Source: Bacillota bacterium
GTDB taxonomy: Bacteria; Bacillota; Clostridia; Lachnospirales; Lachnospiraceae
DNA length: 26,372 bases
Assembly (NCBI GenBank): GCA_023415655.1
Contig: JAEZKD010000194.1
Location: 1-26,372 of the forward strand
Reading direction: 5' to 3'
Shown here piece after piece: positions 6,512 to 12,841 of this stretch; position 1 is the first letter of the stretch; each line of letters opens with the position of its first letter. The notes under the pieces were generated by a model. It worked only from the letters and a program-made list of their open reading frames with translations. It made no database searches and was not told the DNA's origin. A program made the position numbers and the translations under genes.

Positions 6512-6826
6512 GTGTGCCTGATGTATTTTGAAATGATGAGAATGAATGATGTAGATCAATTTATAGGCAGAAAGGATACAATTATTGTAGACGTAAGAAA
6601 AGCAGAGGAATACTGGCAAGGGCATATTAAGACTGCAGTGAATGTTCCTTATGAGCAAGGACAAAATATTGTGCGATATGTCAGTGGTTATGACTATATC
6701 TTAATATACTGCCATACTGGATCCTTAAGTATGATGGCTGCTAGAGATTTATATGGCGTAAATAGTAGAGTATTTAATTTATGTGGAGGGTTACGTGCCT
6801 ATCGTGGAATTTTGGTAAGAACCTAA
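6512..6826 (+). CDS. Rhodanese-like domain protein
   Basis: A single rhodanese domain of 104 residues without a signal peptide. Visible motifs are IIVDVRKAEEYWQGHI (24-39) and the active-site loop CHTGSLS with Cys67 (67-73), followed by the LCGGLRAY (90-97) typical of the domain end. Such proteins carry a persulfide on the Cys and transfer sulfur; in very small versions the partner is usually unknown. The start is uncertain. The frame opens with GTG 6512, and ATG 6521, 6533, 6536 and 6542 are in frame. No start has a strong ribosome binding site, although the domain needs the sequence from about residue 12 on. TATAAT at 6462-6467 could be the -10, but no clear -35 is present. The methyltransferase gene follows with its own promoter. 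Confidence 0.82.
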   Translation: MCLMYFEMMRMNDVDQFIGRKDTIIVDVRKAEEYWQGHIKTAVNVPYEQGQNIVRYVSGYDYILIYCHTGSLSMMAARDLYGVNSRVFNLCGGLRAYRGILVRT

Positions 6827-6833
6827 TACTTAG

Positions 6834-6863
6834 TTGACATGGGATACAAAAGGGAATTACAAT
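6834..6863 (+). promoter_or_regulatory. Promoter of the RNA methyltransferase gene
   Basis: A perfect TTGACA (6834-6839), an 18-bp spacer and TACAAT (6858-6863). The leader would be about 23 nt. Confidence 0.6.
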
Positions 6864-6892
6864 AGAACTAGAAAATGAAATGGAGATAACGA

Positions 6893-8035
6893 ATGAGTCG
6901 ATATGAATTGATAGCGCCTTGTCATTTTGGATTGGAATCTGTTTTAAAAAAGGAAATTCTTGATCTAGGATATGAGGTTGTTAGTGTAGAAGATGGAAGA
7001 GTCGTGTTTGCAGGTGATGAATCTGCTATTTGTAGAGGCAATATGTTCTTACGAACTACTGAACGTTTGCTATTAAAGGTGGCGAAGTTTAAAGCTGAGA
7101 CATTTGAAGAATTATTTCAAAAGACAAAGCAGCTACCATGGGAGGATTATATCCCAAAGGACGGTAAATTCTGGGTTGCAAAGGCAACTTCAATTAAAAG
7201 TAAGCTATTTAGCCCGTCGGATATTCAATCCATTATGAAAAAAGCCATCGTGGAACGTCTAAAGCAAGTGTATAAAATTGAGTGGTTTGAAGAAACGGGA
7301 AATGAATATCCTATTCGTGTAACCTTTATGAAGGATGAGATAACAATAGGGATTGATACATCAGGTGACTCTTTGCATAAAAGAGGCTATCGTAAATTAA
7401 TCTCTCGTGCACCGATAACAGAGACATTGGCAGCAGCCTTAATTATGTTAACACCATGGAACAAAGACCGAATTTTAGTTGATCCATTTTGCGGGAGTGG
7501 TACGTTCCCAATAGAAGCAGCGATGATTGGAGCTAATATTGCACCAGGATTAAATCGTTCCTTCTTGGCGGAAAATTGGACAGACCTCATTCCAAAGAAG
7601 CTCTGGTACGATGCAAATGAAGAGGCAAATGACTTGATCCTCCGTGATGTTACTATGAATATTCAAGGATATGATATAGATGGAGAAATCGTAAAAGCAG
7701 CTAGACAGAATGCCGAGGTTGCAGGAGTGGATCAATACATTCATTTTCAAAAGCGAGCTGTGAGTGAGCTAAGTAGTCCAAAGAAGTATGGTTTTATTAT
7801 AACAAATCCACCATATGGAGAACGATTGGAAGAAAAACAAGCAATGCCAGCCTTATATCGTGAGATAGGAAATGCAATAGCTACCTTAGACACTTGGTCT
7901 TGTTATTTAATTACTAGCTATGATGAGGCAGAAAAATATATCGGCAAAAAAGCTGATAAAAACCGTAAAATATACAATGGAATGTTAAAAACTTATTTCT
8001 ATTCTTTCATGGGGCCAAAACCACCAAAGCGATAA
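6893..8035 (+). CDS. THUMP-domain class I SAM RNA methyltransferase
   Basis: A 380-residue cytoplasmic enzyme of the UPF0020/RlmL-like group (Bacillus YpsC type). The N-terminal ferredoxin-like and THUMP region (about 1-155) binds RNA. The Rossmann methyltransferase domain has the SAM-binding motif DPFCGSGT (197-204) and the catalytic NPPYGER (305-311), typical of enzymes that methylate exocyclic amino groups of RNA bases. In RlmL the product is N2-methylguanosine in 23S rRNA, so the same reaction is likely here, but the target base is inferred from family. Length matches the stand-alone RlmL/YpsC form; the RlmK half of the E. coli fusion is absent. The ATG has GGAG (6882-6885) 7 nt upstream. 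A very strong terminator follows. Confidence 0.9.
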   Translation: MSRYELIAPCHFGLESVLKKEILDLGYEVVSVEDGRVVFAGDESAICRGNMFLRTTERLLLKVAKFKAETFEELFQKTKQLPWEDYIPKDGKFWVAKATSIKSKLFSPSDIQSIMKKAIVERLKQVYKIEWFEETGNEYPIRVTFMKDEITIGIDTSGDSLHKRGYRKLISRAPITETLAAALIMLTPWNKDRILVDPFCGSGTFPIEAAMIGANIAPGLNRSFLAENWTDLIPKKLWYDANEEANDLILRDVTMNIQGYDIDGEIVKAARQNAEVAGVDQYIHFQKRAVSELSSPKKYGFIITNPPYGERLEEKQAMPALYREIGNAIATLDTWSCYLITSYDEAEKYIGKKADKNRKIYNGMLKTYFYSFMGPKPPKR

Positions 8036-8081
8036 CGAACGGTAGTACCGTACCAAAAGTTATTCATATATTTATAAAGAG

Positions 8082-8146
8082 GAAAGTGTATCCCTAGACG
8101 TAGAGTCATTTGATTCTACGTCTAGGAATACACTTTCTTTTTATTT
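8082..8146. terminator. Long-stem terminator between convergent genes
   Basis: GAAAGTGTAT (8082-8091) pairs with 8128-8137, then one mismatch, then CCTAGACGTAGA (8093-8104) with 8115-8126, then three more pairs to a 4-nt loop at 8108-8111. The stem totals about 25 bp and is followed by TTTTTATTTT. It separates the methyltransferase gene from the convergent hydrolase gene. Confidence 0.88.
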
Positions 8147-8159
8147 TCATTAGATAAGT

Positions 8160-9077
8160 TTATGCTTCCATCCAATCGACAAGGTCATTCATAATCTCCT
8201 CATAATTGAGTTCATTTAATAATTCATGACGGCAGTCCTTATATAAAACACAGTCAATTTTATGAAATCCTAACTTTTGATAACGGTTAAATAAGCGTGT
8301 AACATCCTTTCCATACCCACCAACCGGGTCTTTGGTACCACTAGTGAGTAAGATTGGAAGATCCGTTCTTGTTTTTATCATCCTTTTTGACATGCCTGCG
8401 TAATAGGAAAGGTGTATAATATCACGGTAAAACGCAGTAGACGGTGGAGTGCCACAGTATGGATCATGGATGTATGCACCCACTTGTTGATGGTTACGAG
8501 ATAGCCAGTCAAAGGTAGTACGCTCACATAAACTGTGATAGAGTTTCGTTTCAAACATGACCTTTCGAAGGAAGGAAGAGTGATGCTTTGCACCTTTTAA
8601 TTTTTGAATTATGGAACTGGCTGCAATTCCAAATTGACAAGTATAAGAGGTTGGATTTGCAGTTCCTATGAAAATAGCCTTATCAATTTCATCAAATTGT
8701 TGTATGATATTTCGAGCAATTAGAGATCCCATACTATGTCCAATCAGGATTAGTCGGTTGGTTTGATTTATTCTTTTTATGTATTTAAGGACTTGAATCC
8801 CATCCTGAATTAAAATCTGATAACCGTTGTGATTGGAGATGTATCCCAATTCATCAAATTTTTTATCTTTTCCATGACCTCTATGATCATACAGATACAC
8901 GTCATAGCCTTTTTCATTTAGATAATTTGAAAATAAGAGGTAGCGGCCATGGTGTTCACTCATACCATGAAGTATAACAACAGATCCTTTTTTTTCTTTT
9001 GTTTTGCTATACTTAGGATATACCATTGTAATGTAACCATCCATCTGTTCGATTTTCATATAATCTGAATGTGACAT
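8160..9077 (-). CDS. Alpha/beta hydrolase, lysophospholipase/monoglyceride lipase-like
   Basis: A 305-residue cytoplasmic alpha/beta-hydrolase of the Hydrolase_4 (serine aminopeptidase S33-like) group. Visible landmarks are the oxyanion segment ILHGMSEHHGRY (35-46), the strand-helix YDHRGHGKD (63-71), the nucleophile elbow GHSMGS with Ser115, the acid Asp250 in SGTKDPVG and His284 in CRHELLNE. The triad is complete and the length is normal. Relatives act on monoacylglycerols, lysophospholipids or other esters; the substrate cannot be set from sequence. The ATG has AAGGAG (9088-9083). The gene is transcribed alone and ends against the long terminator at 8082-8146. Confidence 0.9.
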   Translation of the reverse strand: MSHSDYMKIEQMDGYITMVYPKYSKTKEKKGSVVILHGMSEHHGRYLLFSNYLNEKGYDVYLYDHRGHGKDKKFDELGYISNHNGYQILIQDGIQVLKYIKRINQTNRLILIGHSMGSLIARNIIQQFDEIDKAIFIGTANPTSYTCQFGIAASSIIQKLKGAKHHSSFLRKVMFETKLYHSLCERTTFDWLSRNHQQVGAYIHDPYCGTPPSTAFYRDIIHLSYYAGMSKRMIKTRTDLPILLTSGTKDPVGGYGKDVTRLFNRYQKLGFHKIDCVLYKDCRHELLNELNYEEIMNDLVDWMEA

Positions 9078-9124
9078 AAGAACTCCTTATAGTATTATTT
9101 TTTGGAAATAATGACCTAATAACC

Positions 9125-9153
9125 ATTATATTTCTTTTTTTTAAATAACGCAA
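9125..9153 (-). promoter_or_regulatory. Promoter of the hydrolase gene
   Basis: On the minus strand TTGCGT (9153-9148), a 17-bp spacer and a perfect TATAAT (9130-9125). Confidence 0.5.
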
Positions 9154-9170
9154 TGAAAATAATGTTGGGT

Positions 9171-9206
9171 TTTTGTCATGTTTTGTCGATAATACTGATG
9201 ACAAAA
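9171..9206. repeat. 9-bp inverted repeat over the amidase -35
   Basis: TTTTGTCAT (9171-9179) and ATGACAAAA (9198-9206) are perfect inverted repeats 18 bp apart. The right arm covers the -35 of the amidase promoter, a layout expected for a repressor or activator site. Confidence 0.55.
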
Positions 9207-9226
9207 TTGGGATAATCATCTATACT
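9198..9226 (+). promoter_or_regulatory. Promoter of the amidase-rdgB-phosphoesterase operon
   Basis: ATGACA (9198-9203), a 17-bp spacer and TATACT (9221-9226). The leader is about 40 nt and carries AGGAGG at 9261-9266. Confidence 0.5.
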
Positions 9227-9273
9227 GATAATTAGAGGTTAGTATTAAATCAATATAATGAGGAGGGAAGGGC

Positions 9274-10596
9274 TTGAATGAAGAAAAGTTATTAAAACAT
9301 ATCGCTACATACAGCGTAATCTTGATGATGAGTGTTGTCACATTTTCTGTTGGTATCAAATATCCAAAAGAAAGTATTTCATACGCAAGTGAAGTTACGA
9401 AAGCACCTACACCTACGATAATGTTGAATTCTGTTCCAGTGATTCAAGAGAATATTATGAATAATAGCGGAAAAGAAATGATTGGTGGAGAAGGCTTGTA
9501 TAATCTTCCTCAATTGATTTCAAAGGACTTAAGAGAACAGTTAGGAGATAACTTTATTGCGATTTCTAAACCAGAAAAGTTAAGTGATAATTACAATTTT
9601 ACCTTAGAGGATTTGTCGGTAGATCGCAAGATTATCATCCGAATTAAGGGTATTGAGAATAATTCAATATCAGCAATGGATATTCATCGTGTCTATCAGG
9701 ATCATTATCATTACGGTTCGATTGCGACTACCATACCAACGCCTGTCGTAAGTCAAGAGGATGAAATCACAATAAGTGAAGAGGAGATACTATCTCAAGG
9801 AGCAATTCCGTCCACGGCAATTTTATCAACACATGAGCCTGAACCTAAGCCAGAGGATGCCGTCACTAATTTTAATATGGAATATATAACAACAGCAGAT
9901 GGCACAGTGGAATTAGTACTAAGTATAAATTTAATCAAAACCTATGCTTATATACTGGATGAGGATGAGAACTATTTTTTTATTTCTTTCGTAAATCCAC
10001 ATGAAATTTATGATAAAATCATTGTATTAGATGCTGGTCATGGTGGGAATGATAGCGGTACTAGCTCTAATCAACGTGATTATCTAGAAAAAACAATCAA
10101 TTTGGATATGACTCTAAAACTATATGATTATTTGAAAGAAAATACGGATATCAAGGTCTATATGACTAGAACGACAGACCGTAAATTGACTTTGAGTCAA
10201 AGAGTAAATCTTGCAAATGATGTGGAAGCAGACTTATTTTTAAGTATTCACTGCAATGCAAATTTATCGAAGGGTATCAATGGTACTGAAGTGCTCTATA
10301 ATGATAAGCAGAATACTTGGGATAGCTTTAACTCAAAGCAATTTGCAATGATTTGCCAAGAGGAATTAGTACGTGCGATTGGGCTAAAAGATCGAGGAAT
10401 TGTAGCACGTAGTCAGGACGTACATATCATTGGTGAATCCAAAGTTCCAGTAGCATTAGTGGAAGTGGCATTTATGTCAAATACAAATGATATGAATTTC
10501 TTAAAAAAAGACGAAAATAGAACCAATGCTGCAAAAGGTCTTTATCAAGCTGTTTTGAAAGCATTGGAAAAACAGAAAGAAATAAATGGAATGTAA
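9274..10596 (+). CDS. N-acetylmuramoyl-L-alanine amidase (Amidase_3)
   Basis: A membrane-anchored or secreted cell-wall hydrolase of 440 residues that cuts the bond between muramic acid and L-Ala. A membrane segment or signal anchor lies at about 10-28. A non-catalytic region (about 50-240) is not confidently assigned and has the size of an AMIN-like targeting domain. The zinc-dependent Amidase_3 domain (about 247-432) has His256 (DAGHGG), Glu272 (YLEKTI), His326 (SIHCNA) and catalytic Glu397 (LVEVAFMSN). The start is TTG at 9274: AGGAGG (9261-9266) lies 7 nt upstream, the nearby ATG at 9278 is out of frame, and a later start would remove the membrane segment. It leads an operon, with rdgB beginning 13 nt after its stop. 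An inverted repeat covers its -35. It is probably involved in cell separation or sporulation-linked wall remodelling; the role is inferred. Confidence 0.92.
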   Translation: MNEEKLLKHIATYSVILMMSVVTFSVGIKYPKESISYASEVTKAPTPTIMLNSVPVIQENIMNNSGKEMIGGEGLYNLPQLISKDLREQLGDNFIAISKPEKLSDNYNFTLEDLSVDRKIIIRIKGIENNSISAMDIHRVYQDHYHYGSIATTIPTPVVSQEDEITISEEEILSQGAIPSTAILSTHEPEPKPEDAVTNFNMEYITTADGTVELVLSINLIKTYAYILDEDENYFFISFVNPHEIYDKIIVLDAGHGGNDSGTSSNQRDYLEKTINLDMTLKLYDYLKENTDIKVYMTRTTDRKLTLSQRVNLANDVEADLFLSIHCNANLSKGINGTEVLYNDKQNTWDSFNSKQFAMICQEELVRAIGLKDRGIVARSQDVHIIGESKVPVALVEVAFMSNTNDMNFLKKDENRTNAAKGLYQAVLKALEKQKEINGM

Positions 10597-10609
10597 AATG
10601 AGGTTAAAA

Positions 10610-11191
10610 ATGAAGAAGCTAATATTTGCTACAACAAATGAAGGTAAGATGAAGGAAATTAGAATGATACTGTCTGACCTACCATATGAAGTAATATCAT
10701 TAAAGGAAGCAGGCATTCACGTTAATATTGAAGAGAATGGTACTAGCTTTGAAGAAAACGCTATGATAAAAGCAAAAACAATCTGTGATCTTACCAACGA
10801 AATTGTATTAGCAGATGATTCTGGTCTTGGGGTTGATGCAATGGATCGTCAACCGGGTATATACTCTGCAAGGTTTCTTGGAGAGGATACTTCCTATGAC
10901 ATTAAAAATAATTATATTCTAGAGAAACTAAAGGATGTTCCAGAAGAAGAAAGAACAGCTCGCTTTGTATGTGCAATTGCTTGTGCCTTTCCAGACGGGA
11001 GAGCAGTCACCAAACGAGCCACCATTGAAGGAAGAATTGGATATGAAATTGTAGGAGAGCATGGATTTGGTTATGATCCTATCTTTTATGTGCCTGAATA
11101 TCAATGTACAACAGCTGAACTTAATCCAGAACAGAAGAATAAAATCAGTCATCGTGCAAAAGCGTTAAATGCTATGAAAGAAGAACTTTAG
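10610..11191 (+). CDS. rdgB: XTP/dITP pyrophosphatase (RdgB/HAM1)
   Basis: A 193-residue housecleaning enzyme that hydrolyses dITP, XTP and related deaminated purine nucleotides to monophosphates, keeping them out of DNA and RNA. Motifs are FATTNEGK (6-13, substrate binding), FEENAMIKA (47-55), ADDSGLGVDA (68-77, with the catalytic acid near Asp70), GFGYDPIF (152-159) and SHRAKAL (180-186). Length fits the family. The frame stays open upstream to ATG 10586 and ATG 10598, but MKKLIFATTN at 10610 matches the family start and has GAGG (10600-10603) 6 nt upstream. It lies 13 nt after the amidase gene and 18 nt before the phosphoesterase gene. In Bacillus ysnA (rdgB) and ysnB are also adjacent. 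Confidence 0.96.
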   Translation: MKKLIFATTNEGKMKEIRMILSDLPYEVISLKEAGIHVNIEENGTSFEENAMIKAKTICDLTNEIVLADDSGLGVDAMDRQPGIYSARFLGEDTSYDIKNNYILEKLKDVPEEERTARFVCAIACAFPDGRAVTKRATIEGRIGYEIVGEHGFGYDPIFYVPEYQCTTAELNPEQKNKISHRAKALNAMKEEL

Positions 11192-11209
11192 GTTTAGGAG
11201 AAAGCTAAG

Positions 11210-11713
11210 ATGAAGATTTTAGTTGTTAGTGATACGCATGGGAGATGCTATTATTTGGAGCGTGCATTGGCTAAGGTTGGACCAGTTGATCTACTGATCC
11301 ATCTTGGTGATTTGGAAGGCGATGAGGACTATATTCAGGCAATCGCAAAATGCCCAGTGGAGATGGTTTCGGGAAACAATGATTTTTTTACGGATTTACC
11401 ACGGGATAAATTCATACAGCTCGGGAAATACTATGTTATGTTAACACATGGACATCGATATGGTGTTAACTATGGAATTGCACATCTAAAAGAAGTAGCG
11501 CTTTTAGAAGGTGCAGATATTGTTATATTTGGTCATACGCATCAACCCTTGATCGATTTAACGGATGATAAAATCTATGCAATCAATCCAGGGAGCATTA
11601 CACAACCTCGTCAGAATGGTAAAATACCGACCTTTATACTTATGGAATTGGATCGTAAAGGAGAGGTGCATTTTACATTGAATTTCGTAGATGATAATCT
11701 CTTTTCTAATTGA
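11210..11713 (+). CDS. YfcE/YsnB-type metallophosphoesterase
   Basis: A 167-residue calcineurin-like phosphoesterase of the small YfcE/MJ0936 group. Metal-binding motifs are all present: SDTHG (7-11; Asp8, His10), HLGDLEGD (31-38; Asp34), SGNNDF (54-59), LTHGHRYG (78-85; His80) and FGHTHQP (107-113; His109, His111). Relatives hydrolyse phosphodiesters such as bis-pNPP in vitro; the natural substrate is not established. AGGAG (11196-11200) precedes the ATG by 9 nt. It is the last gene of the amidase-rdgB operon and is followed by a hairpin without a T run. Confidence 0.93.
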   Translation: MKILVVSDTHGRCYYLERALAKVGPVDLLIHLGDLEGDEDYIQAIAKCPVEMVSGNNDFFTDLPRDKFIQLGKYYVMLTHGHRYGVNYGIAHLKEVALLEGADIVIFGHTHQPLIDLTDDKIYAINPGSITQPRQNGKIPTFILMELDRKGEVHFTLNFVDDNLFSN

Positions 11714-11725
11714 TTCAAACCTTCT

Positions 11726-11763
11726 TTTCTGCCAGTATTATGAAGGGTATCTACTGGCAGAAA
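11726..11763. repeat. 12-bp hairpin before the second tRNA operon
   Basis: TTTCTGCCAGTA (11726-11737) pairs perfectly with TACTGGCAGAAA (11752-11763) around a 14-nt loop. The sequence after it is A-rich, so it is not a classical terminator. It may slow read-through or protect the operon's 3' end. Confidence 0.65.
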
Positions 11764-11791
11764 TAGGAAAGAAAAAAGTGTGAAAAAAGTG

Positions 11792-11820
11792 TTGACATTA
11801 TCTTTTTTGTCATATATAAT
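11792..11820 (+). promoter_or_regulatory. Strong promoter of tRNA array 2
   Basis: A perfect TTGACA (11792-11797), a 17-bp spacer and a perfect TATAAT (11815-11820). It is the best match to the sigma-A consensus in the window, as expected for a stable-RNA operon. The leader to tRNA-Pro is about 57 nt. Confidence 0.92.
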
Positions 11821-11884
11821 ATGTCTTGCGTCTGACAGACAAGGAAAACTTCTGAAAGAGCAAAACTTAATAATGTAATATCAC

Positions 11885-11959
11885 CGGGGTGTGGCTCAGT
11901 TTGGCTAGAGTGCTTGATTTGGGATCAAGAGGTCGCAGGTTCGAATCCTGTCACCCCGA
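11885..11959 (+). tRNA. tRNA-Pro (TGG), first copy
   Basis: Cloverleaf of 75 nt. The acceptor CGGGGTG pairs with CACCCCG (11952-11958) and the discriminator is A11959. The anticodon arm CTTGA-TTTGGGA-TCAAG gives TGG. It is identical over its full length to the copy at 12641-12715. Confidence 0.96.
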
Positions 11960-11979
11960 CTGAATATCACATACGCTAT

Positions 11980-12050
11980 GCGGGTGTAGTTCAATGGTAG
12001 AACACTAGCCTTCCAAGCTAGATACGTGGGTTCGATTCCCATCACCCGCT
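11980..12050 (+). tRNA. tRNA-Gly (TCC)
   Basis: Cloverleaf of 71 nt. The acceptor GCGGGTG pairs with CACCCGC (12043-12049) and the discriminator is T12050. The anticodon arm CTAGC-CTTCCAA-GCTAG gives TCC. No CCA is encoded. An 8-bp hairpin (12050-12071) begins at the discriminator. Confidence 0.96.
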
Positions 12051-12088
12051 TGATGCTTGACAGAGCATCAAAAAAATCTGTCATAAAT

Positions 12089-12162
12089 GTGCTAGTAGCT
12101 CAGTTGGATAGAGCAACGGCCTTCTAAGCCGTGTGTCGGGGGTTCGAATCCCTTCTGGCACA
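12089..12162 (+). tRNA. tRNA-Arg (TCT)
   Basis: Cloverleaf of 74 nt. The acceptor GTGCTAG pairs with CTGGCAC (12155-12161, one G-U pair) and the discriminator is A12162. The anticodon arm ACGGC-CTTCTAA-GCCGT gives TCT. Confidence 0.96.
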
Positions 12163-12187
12163 TTTGATTTCAGAAATTAGTAGATAT

Positions 12188-12262
12188 GGTGGGTATAGCG
12201 CAGTTGGTTAGCGCGCCAGATTGTGGCTCTGGAGGCCAAGGGTTCGAATCCCTTTATCCACC
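12188..12262 (+). tRNA. tRNA-His (GTG)
   Basis: Cloverleaf of 75 nt including the G-1 (12188), which pairs with C73 (12262) as required for His identity. The acceptor GTGGGTA (12189-12195) pairs with TATCCAC (12255-12261). The anticodon arm CCAGA-TTGTGGC-TCTGG gives GTG. Confidence 0.95.
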
Positions 12263-12318
12263 CTAACAACTTTTTAGTTGTAGCTAGGAGATAGTCAGTA
12301 CTGGCTATTGTGAAATGA

Positions 12319-12390
12319 TGGGCTATCGCCAAGCGGTAAGGCACAGGACTTTGACTCCTGCATTCGCTGGTTCAAATCCAGCTAGCCCAG
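12319..12390 (+). tRNA. tRNA-Gln (TTG)
   Basis: Cloverleaf of 72 nt. The acceptor TGGGCTA pairs with TAGCCCA (12383-12389) and the discriminator is G12390. The anticodon arm CAGGA-CTTTGAC-TCCTG gives TTG. Confidence 0.96.
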
Positions 12391-12418
12391 TTGTCATTGT
12401 TGACAAAATGAATAGAAT

Positions 12419-12491
12419 GGGATATTAGCTCAGTCGGTAGAGCACTTGACTTTTAATCAAGGTGTCCCGGGTTCGAATCCCGGATGTCTCA
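12419..12491 (+). tRNA. tRNA-Lys (TTT)
   Basis: Cloverleaf of 73 nt. The acceptor GGGATAT pairs with ATGTCTC (12484-12490, two wobble pairs) and the discriminator is A12491. The anticodon arm CTTGA-CTTTTAA-TCAAG gives TTT. Confidence 0.96.
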
Positions 12492-12512
12492 GTTATGGGA
12501 AACCATAAGAAT

Positions 12513-12592
12513 GCGGATGTGGCGGAACTGGCAGACGCACTAGACTTAGGATCTAGCGGGTAACCGTGCAGGTTCAATTCCTGTCATCCGCA
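12513..12592 (+). tRNA. tRNA-Leu (TAG)
   Basis: Class II tRNA of 80 nt with a short variable arm (CGGGTAACCG). The acceptor GCGGATG pairs with CATCCGC (12585-12591) and the discriminator is A12592. The anticodon arm CTAGA-CTTAGGA-TCTAG gives TAG. Its last three bases are part of a 10-bp inverted repeat (12590-12617). Confidence 0.95.
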
Positions 12593-12640
12593 TTTGCTTT
12601 TTAAAATAAGCAAATGCTACATATGTAGTATTTATTTCAT

Positions 12641-12715
12641 CGGGGTGTGGCTCAGTTTGGCTAGAGTGCTTGATTTGGGATCAAGAGGTCGCAGGTTCGA
12701 ATCCTGTCACCCCGA
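12641..12715 (+). tRNA. tRNA-Pro (TGG), second copy
   Basis: Identical to the 75-nt tRNA-Pro at 11885-11959, with the same acceptor CGGGGTG/CACCCCG and anticodon TGG. It closes the array; the terminator starts 6 nt after it. Confidence 0.96.
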
Positions 12716-12720
12716 TTAAC

Positions 12721-12747
12721 AAGGGGGCTAAAAGCCCCCTTTTTTTG
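12721..12747 (+). terminator. Terminator of tRNA array 2
   Basis: GGGGGCT (12723-12729) pairs with AGCCCCC (12733-12739) around AAA, extended by two A-T pairs, with a T run at 12740-12746. A strong intrinsic terminator. Confidence 0.95.
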
Positions 12748-12759
12748 TATATCCATTTA

Positions 12760-12768
12760 TGATATACT
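12760..12768 (+). promoter_or_regulatory. Extended -10 promoter of the GGDEF operon
   Basis: TGA followed by TATACT (12763-12768) is an extended -10. The -35 position falls in the T run of the preceding terminator and matches poorly, as extended -10 promoters tolerate. The start would be near 12775. Confidence 0.5.
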
Positions 12769-12775
12769 AAAAGAG

Positions 12776-12808
12776 TATCCTACCTTAAAAGGGGTGTAAG
12801 GTAGGATA
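12776..12808. repeat. 11-bp hairpin at the 5' end of the GGDEF mRNA
   Basis: TATCCTACCTT (12776-12786) pairs perfectly with AAGGTAGGATA (12798-12808) around an 11-nt loop. If the promoter call is right, the transcript begins with this hairpin, which would stabilise its 5' end. It does not resemble a c-di-GMP riboswitch. Confidence 0.65.
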
Positions 12809-12841
12809 TTGTATACATAAGGTTCTTTTGGGGAAAGGCCA

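Noticed and set aside
11885..12715. Array of regularly spaced repeats as a CRISPR-like signal
   Set aside because: The repeats are tRNA genes with different anticodons; no constant short repeat with unique spacers exists.
12776..12808. Possible c-di-GMP riboswitch before the GGDEF gene
   Set aside because: It is a single plain hairpin; the conserved core and second helix of GEMM-type riboswitches are absent.
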